A model generated the notes under the pieces. That model had not been told where the DNA came from, did no database searches, and worked only from the letters and a program-made list of their open reading frames with translations. Below, in pieces: positions 42,744 to 47,532 of a DNA stretch of 47,532 bases. The DNA lies in the NCBI GenBank assembly GCA_020850595.1, contig JADZEK010000045.1:1-47532 (forward strand), given 5' to 3'. The stretch comes from Anaerolineales bacterium. GTDB lineage: Bacteria; Chloroflexota; Anaerolineae; Anaerolineales; UBA6663. Each line of letters starts with the position of its first letter. Position 1 is the stretch's first letter. A program made the position numbers and the translations under genes.

Positions 42744-42858
42744 GGGAGGTCGGAGGTGGGAGGTCGGAGGTGGGAGGTCGGAGGTGGGAGGTCGGAGGTG
42801 GGAGGTCGGAGGTGGGAGGTCGGAGGTGGGAGGTCGGAGGTGGGAGGTGGGAGGTGGG
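42744..42858. repeat. 14-bp G-rich tandem repeat, seven copies plus partial
   Basis: Seven perfect copies of GGGAGGTCGGAGGT (42744-42841), then GGGAGGT twice and GGG. Closely spaced G-runs on the plus strand make G-quadruplex folding possible. It lies between the stop of the SDR gene and the lacI promoter region. Perfect copies imply recent slippage expansion. Confidence 0.92.
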
Positions 42859-42863
42859 ACAGG

Positions 42864-43634
42864 TTAGATGGCGGTGCGGCCGCCGTCTACCAGCCAGGCG
42901 GCGCCGTTGACGTAGGCGGCTTCGTCGGAGGCGAGGAAGACGACGATGCGGGCCACTTCGTCGGGCGTGCCGTAGCGGCCGAGGGGGTTGCGGGCGGTGT
43001 TGGCGCGCACGACGGTCAGCGGTTCGGCCGGATTGAGCTGCTCGGCCAGCGACTGCATCATGCGCGTCTCGATGGGGCCGGGGCAAACGGCGTTCACGCG
43101 GATGCCCTGACGGCCCACCTCGCCCGCGGCGGTGCGGGTGAGGCCCAGGATGGCGTGCTTGCTGGCGCAGTAGGCGCCTAACCCGGGAGCGCCGACTGTG
43201 CCGGCCACCGAGGCGGCGTTGATGATGCTGCCGGATTGCTGGGCGAGCATGACGGGCAGCACATGGCGCAGGCCCAGGAACGTGCCGCGCACATTGACGG
43301 CCAGCACCCGATCAAATTCAGCTTCGTCAAACTCGGCCAGCGGGGTCACGCGGCCCTCGATGCCGGCGTTGTTGAAGAAGGCGTCTATCCGGCCGTAGGC
43401 GGCGAGCGCGGCGGCCACGTAGGCGCGCACGTCGGCGGAGCGGCTCACGTCGGCGGTCACGGCCAGGGCGGCGCTGCCGAGGGCGCGCACGTCGGCGGCG
43501 GTGGCTTCAGCGGCGGGGCCACTGAGGTCTATGACGACGACTTTGGCCCCGGCCTGGGCGAAGGCGAGGCAAGCGGCGCGGCCGATGCCGTTGCCGCCGC
43601 CGGTGACGAGGGCGATTTTGCCAGTGAGGTTCAT
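42864..43634 (-). CDS. Short-chain dehydrogenase/reductase (SDR)
   Basis: 256 residues. TGGGNGIGRA cofactor motif, NNAGIEG, catalytic Ser in INAASVAG, YCASKH with Tyr and Lys, and PGPIETRMM. The acidic residue after the second strand (VVVIDLSG) favours NAD over NADP. GAGG precedes the ATG by 5 bases. It resembles glucose 1-dehydrogenase and related polyol SDRs. It stands between lacI and the lysine-rich gene; its stop lies 6 bases from the G-rich repeat and no terminator is seen there. Confidence 0.9.
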   Translation of the reverse strand: MNLTGKIALVTGGGNGIGRAACLAFAQAGAKVVVIDLSGPAAEATAADVRALGSAALAVTADVSRSADVRAYVAAALAAYGRIDAFFNNAGIEGRVTPLAEFDEAEFDRVLAVNVRGTFLGLRHVLPVMLAQQSGSIINAASVAGTVGAPGLGAYCASKHAILGLTRTAAGEVGRQGIRVNAVCPGPIETRMMQSLAEQLNPAEPLTVVRANTARNPLGRYGTPDEVARIVVFLASDEAAYVNGAAWLVDGGRTAI

Positions 43635-43833
43635 GGGGGCCTCGAAGCGCTAGGTGGTGGAAAGCGACGGGCGGGATGATAGCACGACAGGCCGCATGGC
43701 AGGAGGCCTGAAGCGCGGCGCAGGTTGCCCACCCCGGAGGGGCGCGGCGGGCACGGAGACCAGGACGTGAACGGCCCGGCCAATGGCTAGTTGAGGCGCG
43801 GCGATGAGCGGTGGAGGCGAATGGAGGCCGACG

Positions 43834-43871
43834 AAAAACCGCGCCGGTCAGCCAGGGCCGGCCGGCGCGGT
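43834..43871 (-). terminator. Intrinsic terminator of the lysine-rich protein gene
   Basis: Arms ACCGCGCCGG (43838-43847) and CCGGCGCGGT (43862-43871); on the minus strand the stem is followed by a T5 run. It lies 28 bases after the stop of the gene at 43899. The rest of the 43635-43898 gap shows nothing recognisable. Confidence 0.85.
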
Positions 43872-43898
43872 GATGGCGCGGGGGAAGAAGGCGGCGCG

Positions 43899-44486
43899 CT
43901 ACTTGACCTTGGCGCCGTTGTCCTTAATCCACTGCTTCTTCCAGTTGGCCTCGTTGTCGGTCTTCTTGTAGGCCCGGGTGGTCTTGTAGGTGTTCCAGGC
44001 TTTGTTGGCCGCCAGGTTGACTTTGACCAGGCGGGCCTTTTCCAGCCGGGCAGCTTCTTCCTGCTTTTCTTTCAGCTTTTCGGCGGCTTCCTTTTCCTGC
44101 TGCTGCTTGACCTGAAATGCCTTGGCCATCTTCTTGTCTTGAGCCGACTGCTCTTTGCGCGCTTCTTCGACTGATTCGTCCTTCTTGAAGGGCACGTGAT
44201 AGTTGAAGGACGAGTTGGACTTGCCCTTGATGGCGAACTTCAGGTCAAACTTGGTCTCGCCGGAGGAGAAGCTGGCGCGGCGCTCGAGGCCGTTCCAGTC
44301 GCCTTTGTTGTTCCAGGCGCGGCGGATGGTCTCTTGCAGTTCGGAATCTACCCAGTCGTCATCGTCGCCGGTGTTGAAGACGGCGGTGTAGGTCTTGTTA
44401 TCAATCTTGACCTTGTTGAGATTGTACCAACGTAAGGCCGCCCTTTCAGCGTTCGAGATCGCGGTTGACTGGTTAATCTTGCCCAT
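43899..44486 (-). CDS. Unrecognised lysine-rich coiled-coil protein
   Basis: 195 residues; GAGGAGG sits at ideal distance before the ATG and a strong terminator follows, so it is certainly expressed as a unit. Residues 1-100 form a Trp- and Asp-containing domain (NTGDDDDWVDSELQE, NNKGDWNGLERRASF, NYHVPFKKDE). Residues 100-150 are a charged helix (EEARKEQSAQDKKMAK, EKEAAEKLKEKQEEAARLEK) likely to be a coiled coil. The C-terminus is Lys/Trp-rich (NWKKQWIKDNGAKVK). No signal peptide, so cytoplasmic. Lys/Asn content is far higher than in its Ala/Arg-rich neighbours, which suggests a special composition or transfer. No family recognised. Confidence 0.8.
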   Translation of the reverse strand: MGKINQSTAISNAERAALRWYNLNKVKIDNKTYTAVFNTGDDDDWVDSELQETIRRAWNNKGDWNGLERRASFSSGETKFDLKFAIKGKSNSSFNYHVPFKKDESVEEARKEQSAQDKKMAKAFQVKQQQEKEAAEKLKEKQEEAARLEKARLVKVNLAANKAWNTYKTTRAYKKTDNEANWKKQWIKDNGAKVK

Positions 44487-44581
44487 GATCTGCCTCCTCT
44501 CGAAAAATACGGTATATAAGGTCTAGAACATCCAGTATGAGTATAGGACGATTAGCGCAGGAGGCAAGCGGCGCTTTGCCC

Positions 44582-45469
44582 CTAGCCGAAACCCATTTGC
44601 TTGAGGTAGGCGCGGTTGCGCTGGGCGATGGGCAGCGGCTTGTCGAATGGGGCCGGGTACATGTCTTGCTCCACGATGGCCCAGCCGCGGTAGTCCACAT
44701 CGCGCAGCACGTCGCGGAAGGCAGCGAAGTCCACGACACCATGCGCCAGTTCACAGAACGTATCCAGGCCGACGGCTGCGCCGAAGGGGATGTTTTCCTC
44801 GGCCACGCGACGCTGCACGGCGCCGTCTACGCTCTTGAGGTGTAAGTAGGGGATACGTTCATGGTGGCGGTGCATGAAGGCCACGGGGTCGCCGCCGCGG
44901 TAGGCGTGGTGGCCGGTGTCGAAGCACAACGCGACGGCCGAGGGGTCAGTGTCGGCGAGGAATTGCTCAATCTGGTCTTCGTACTCGACGTTGGTCTCGG
45001 CGTGGGGGTGAAAGACCAGGCGCAGGCCAAAGCGCGAGCGGGCCAGTTCGGCGGCGCGGTGGGTGGTGGCGATGAGGCGCTGCCAGCCGGCAGGGTCGAG
45101 GCGCGGGGCGCGCAGCGGGCGGCCGGTGCGCTCGTCGGTGTAGGAGCTGTCTATGAGCACCTGGAACTTCGCTCCCAGCGCGACGAGCAACTCGCCCGCG
45201 CCGAGGAGCTGACGTTCCAGGTCGGGCCAGGCGGCCGGGTCGGAGAGCGTCCCCAGGGCGAACGTGCCGGTGACCTTAACGTTGCGCTTGTCTAGCTCGG
45301 CGCGCAGGGTGGGCAGGTCGGTGGGCAGGTAGCCAAACGGCCCAAGCTCGGTCCATTCGTAGCCGGCTGCGACCAATTCGTCGAGGAAGCGGTTCCAGGG
45401 GGTCTGGCGAGGATCGCTGGGGAACCAGACGCCCCAGTTGTCGGGGGCACTGCCGATGGTGATGTGCAT
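44582..45469 (-). CDS. iolE: Inosose (2-keto-myo-inositol) dehydratase-like IolE
   Basis: 295 residues from ATG 45469, with AAGGAG 6 bases upstream; the longer open frame reads into the upstream SDR and is rejected. IolE-type start ITIGSAPDNWGVWF, ELGPFGYLP, LVFHPHAETNVEY, ALCFDTGHHAYRGGDP, YLHLKSVDG and GWAIVEQDMYP give the metal ligands of the family. The enzyme dehydrates 2-keto-myo-inositol to a dione. Length matches IolE. It is the last gene of the hydroxyacid dehydrogenase-SDR-iolE run. A different inosose isomerase or epimerase activity is possible. Confidence 0.87.
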   Translation of the reverse strand: MHITIGSAPDNWGVWFPSDPRQTPWNRFLDELVAAGYEWTELGPFGYLPTDLPTLRAELDKRNVKVTGTFALGTLSDPAAWPDLERQLLGAGELLVALGAKFQVLIDSSYTDERTGRPLRAPRLDPAGWQRLIATTHRAAELARSRFGLRLVFHPHAETNVEYEDQIEQFLADTDPSAVALCFDTGHHAYRGGDPVAFMHRHHERIPYLHLKSVDGAVQRRVAEENIPFGAAVGLDTFCELAHGVVDFAAFRDVLRDVDYRGWAIVEQDMYPAPFDKPLPIAQRNRAYLKQMGFG

Positions 45470-45489
45470 GGACGGCTCCTTGTCGGGGA

Positions 45490-46260
45490 CTATAGGCCAC
45501 GCGGGGTGGGCGCGGAGGCGCGCAGGCCTCCATCCACCACGACGGATGCTCCGGTCATGAAAGACGACATGGGGGAGGCCAGGAAGAGCGCCACCTGGGC
45601 AATCTCTTCCGGCTGGGCGTTGCGCTTGAGGGCGCAGCAGTCGGCCACCTTGTGCATCTCGGCCGCGCCGACGCCTGTCCACTGGCCGGAGACGACCGCT
45701 CCGGGCAGGATGGTGTTGACGCGGATGGTCGGGGCGAAGTCTACAGCCAGCGAGTGGGTCAGGGCGAGCAGGCCGCCCTTGGCGGCTTCGTAGGCGGCAT
45801 AGCCGGCGTAGCCCCACAAGGCGTGCACCGAGCCGGTGAGGAGGATGACGCCCCCGCCCTGGGCCAACATGCCGGGCAGCGCGTGGTGGGCCAGCATCCA
45901 GGCGGACTTGAGGCAGATGTTCAGGCTCCAATCCCAGTCGGCTTCAGTGATCTCAACGGCCGTGCCGCGGCGGTGCGTGCCGGTGTTGCTGTGCAGGATG
46001 TCAATGCGGCCATAGTGCGCCTGGGCGGTCTGGATGAGTTGCTCGCAGTCGGGCATGTGGCCGACGTCGGCGTGGACGTAGAGGGCTTCGCCGCCGTCGG
46101 CCCGAATGCCGGCTACGACGGCCTGCCCGGCTTCGTCGGTGATGTCGGAGACGACGACCCTGGCCCCTTCGCGGGCGAAGAGTTGGGCCGTGGCGCGCCC
46201 AATGCCGGAGGCCGCGCCGGTGATGACGGCCACCTTGTTGGGCAGCATGAACTTATCCAT
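45490..46260 (-). CDS. Short-chain dehydrogenase/reductase (SDR)
   Basis: 256 residues. TGAASGIGRA cofactor motif, NTGTHR in place of NNAG, catalytic Ser in LTGSVHAL, YEAAKGG with Tyr and Lys, and C-terminal MTGASVVVDGG. The Asp in VVVSDITDE favours NAD. It sits 20 bases upstream of iolE and 36 bases after the hydroxyacid dehydrogenase, in one operon. Probably oxidises a polyol or sugar acid of the same pathway. Confidence 0.9.
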   Translation of the reverse strand: MDKFMLPNKVAVITGAASGIGRATAQLFAREGARVVVSDITDEAGQAVVAGIRADGGEALYVHADVGHMPDCEQLIQTAQAHYGRIDILHSNTGTHRRGTAVEITEADWDWSLNICLKSAWMLAHHALPGMLAQGGGVILLTGSVHALWGYAGYAAYEAAKGGLLALTHSLAVDFAPTIRVNTILPGAVVSGQWTGVGAAEMHKVADCCALKRNAQPEEIAQVALFLASPMSSFMTGASVVVDGGLRASAPTPRGL

Positions 46261-46296
46261 AGGCTCTCTGGTTGCGCGCGTGTGGGTTGCGTGGCG

Positions 46297-47277
46297 TTAG
46301 GCGACGCGGTAGAGCGGCTCGAGGCCGGCGGCGACGCGGTCTACGTTGTCGGCGCAGCATTGGGCGCGCTTGCGGCTGGTGCCGTCGGTGACGCCGGCGA
46401 TGTGCGGCGTGGCGATGACGTTGGGTAATTGAAACAGCGGCGCGCGCGGGTCGGGCGGCTCCTGGCTGAAGGCATCTAGCCCGGCCCCGCCCAGGCGACC
46501 GGCTGCCAGGGCTGCGGTGAGCGCAGCCTCGTCTACCAGCGCACCGCGGGCGACGTTGATGAGGTAGGCGCTGGGCTTGAGCAGGCTGAGGCGGCGGGCG
46601 TCGAGCGTGTGGCGGGTTTCGGCGGTCAGGTGCAGGTGGAGGGAGACAACGTCGGCGAGGGCAAGCTGGGCGTCGAGCGCGGCAGGCTCGCCGACGAACT
46701 CTAGCCCAAACTCCTGGGCTTCGGCGGCGGGCACGTCGCGAATGTCTATGGCGGCGAGGCGCAGGCCAAAGGGCCGGGCGCGGCGGGCCAATTCGCGGCC
46801 GCTGGCGCCGAAACCCACGATGAGCAGCCGCAGGCCTGCGAGTTCCTGGCCGAGCGGTTCGTACAGGCGGCCGACCTGGAAACCGGCGTGGGCCACCGGC
46901 CAGCGGCGGGTGAGCATGAGGAGGAGCAGCAGGGCGCATTCGCCCAGGGCCGTGGCGCTGAACTGGCCGGGGCAGTTGGCGACGGGCATGTGCTGGGCGC
47001 GCCAGTAGTCGAGGTCGAAGTGATCTAGCCCGGTGCCGAGGATTTGCCAGAGCCGGCAATTTGTGGCGAGGTGGAGCATTTCACGCGTGCCGGCCGAGCC
47101 GCCGTGGTCAATGACCACATCTACACCTGCGAACTGTGGGGCCAGCGGCGCCTGCCGGTCGAGGAGGCGCAGGTCGTGGCGGTCGCCGAGGGCGGCGACC
47201 AGGTCGGCGCCCCAGGGACGAAAGAGGTTGGGGTTGGTGGGATGGGTGAGGAAGAGGACAGACAGGCGGCGGGACAT
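46297..47277 (-). CDS. D-isomer-specific 2-hydroxyacid dehydrogenase
   Basis: 326 residues from ATG 47277; 37 codons of open frame upstream are Pro/Arg-rich, contain the operator region and are rejected. NAD motif LLIVGFGASGRELARRARPFG, Arg in INVARGALVDE, Glu in FSQEPPDP and His in ATPHIAGVTDG, the standard R-E-H set. It is only distantly similar to the paralogue at 31125. First gene of the SDR-iolE operon, and a palindromic operator lies 60-76 bases upstream. Confidence 0.9.
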   Translation of the reverse strand: MSRRLSVLFLTHPTNPNLFRPWGADLVAALGDRHDLRLLDRQAPLAPQFAGVDVVIDHGGSAGTREMLHLATNCRLWQILGTGLDHFDLDYWRAQHMPVANCPGQFSATALGECALLLLLMLTRRWPVAHAGFQVGRLYEPLGQELAGLRLLIVGFGASGRELARRARPFGLRLAAIDIRDVPAAEAQEFGLEFVGEPAALDAQLALADVVSLHLHLTAETRHTLDARRLSLLKPSAYLINVARGALVDEAALTAALAAGRLGGAGLDAFSQEPPDPRAPLFQLPNVIATPHIAGVTDGTSRKRAQCCADNVDRVAAGLEPLYRVA

Positions 47278-47337
47278 GGCGGCTTTCGGACGGCGGGCCG
47301 GGGCAGGCCCGGGGCTGAGTTGCGGAAAACGCTTGAG

Positions 47338-47354
47338 TGCTATACGGTATAGCA
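47338..47354. promoter_or_regulatory. Perfect 17-bp palindrome, candidate operator
   Basis: TGCTATACGGTATAGCA: two perfect 8-base arms around a single G. It overlaps the expected -10 region of the hydroxyacid dehydrogenase-SDR-iolE operon. It does not match the LacI-type site at 42680, so another regulator, perhaps of GntR type, is likely. The regulator gene is not identified in the window. Confidence 0.7.
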
Positions 47355-47372
47355 GGCAATCCGAAATGTCAA
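47343..47372 (-). promoter_or_regulatory. Candidate promoter of the 2-hydroxyacid dehydrogenase-SDR-iolE operon
   Basis: On the minus strand TTGACA (47367-47372) is perfect; TATACC lies 15 bases downstream and TACCGT 17 bases downstream, both within the palindrome. The -35 is convincing, the -10 less so. Confidence 0.55.
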
Positions 47373-47464
47373 TTTGTCTCGGGTGCATTTGCCGATAGTG
47401 GCCGCTTAGAACCTATCTCTAAACCTTATGATGACGGATAATGGTTAGCGGAGGGAGCCGCTCC

Positions 47465-47532
47465 ATGACTGAGCCGGAAGCGACGCGCTATGCGGATGTC
47501 GAGAGTTGGGAATTGTCCGACAGCCTGTGGCA
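47465..47532 (+). CDS. Start of an unidentified gene, cut by the window edge
   Basis: ATG at 47465 preceded by GGAGGGAG at about 8-10 bases; 22 codons are open to the edge, starting MTEPEATRYADVESWELSD. It diverges from the hydroxyacid dehydrogenase operon. Too short to identify. Confidence 0.55.
   Translation, partial: MTEPEATRYADVESWELSDSLW

Noticed and set aside
42744..42858. CRISPR or origin iterons
   Set aside because: 14-bp direct repeats without spacers, no replication gene nearby and no DnaA boxes seen.
1..47532. tRNA or rRNA genes
   Set aside because: No T-loop-like or anticodon-stem pattern and no rRNA-like stretch was found when reading the intergenic regions.

Overview
The window is a GC-rich, densely coded bacterial chromosome segment with about 44 supported genes, many in head-to-tail operons with 4-bp ATGA or GTGA overlaps. 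No ribosomal or tRNA gene is visible, so taxonomy is inference. The secreted LysM-repeat proteins, an M32 carboxypeptidase, a DUF2085 membrane protein, a CcdA/TlpA pair and a large non-phosphotransferase sugar and inositol gene set together suggest a Chloroflexota (Anaerolineae or Caldilineae-like) genome. I cannot prove this from sequence alone.

Layout. (a) 1-1240: an AT-richer start with a structured leader-like hairpin and an unrecognised membrane protein. (b) 1290-9600: a secreted LysM glycosidase on the minus strand, divergent from a plus-strand run of cystathionine beta-synthase, a ParB/Srx-fold protein that resembles free-serine kinases (SerK/SbnI), an Asp/Glu-type racemase, an M32 carboxypeptidase and a YtcJ-like amidohydrolase. 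(c) 9600-12870: a minus-strand envelope operon with an L,D-transpeptidase, CcdA, TlpA-like thioredoxin and DUF2085. (d) 12980-18410: a copper regulon csoR-copZ-copA-copB behind a near-consensus promoter with a CsoR-type operator. (e) 18520-21320: a two-component system and a LysM protein. (f) 21315-23000: the methionine sulfoxide reductase pair msrPQ, with msrP lacking a stop codon where the family normally ends. (g) 23369-25969: a small operon with a lipoprotein, a CCA-type nucleotidyltransferase, a GNAT acetyltransferase and a LiaF-like membrane protein. (h) 25970-27440: a repeat-rich island with a 39-bp tandem array, an 80-bp structured dispersed repeat and hairpin elements. (i) 27440-47280: a 20-kb carbohydrate/inositol catabolic supercluster, followed by the start of a divergent gene at the right edge.

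The supercluster has a plus-strand operon (double cupin, TIM-barrel isomerase, Gfo/Idh/MocA dehydrogenase, second TIM-barrel isomerase, 2-hydroxyacid dehydrogenase, luciferase-like flavin oxidoreductase, then an SDR). It also has minus-strand operons: lacI-iolB-iolC-Gfo/Idh; a TIM-barrel isomerase with a ThDP enzyme; and a 2-hydroxyacid dehydrogenase-SDR-iolE group. IolB, IolC and IolE point to inositol or deoxy-ketogluconate chemistry. However, no transporter, IolJ aldolase or IolA semialdehyde dehydrogenase is present. Four TIM-barrel isomerases, two Gfo/Idh/MocA proteins, three SDRs and two hydroxyacid dehydrogenases sit together, which suggests a larger or altered pathway.

The observations I rate highest are the serine-kinase/CBS pair, the two families of structured dispersed repeats shared between the repeat island and the supercluster, the unusual catabolic supercluster, and the msrP/msrQ reading-frame anomaly.
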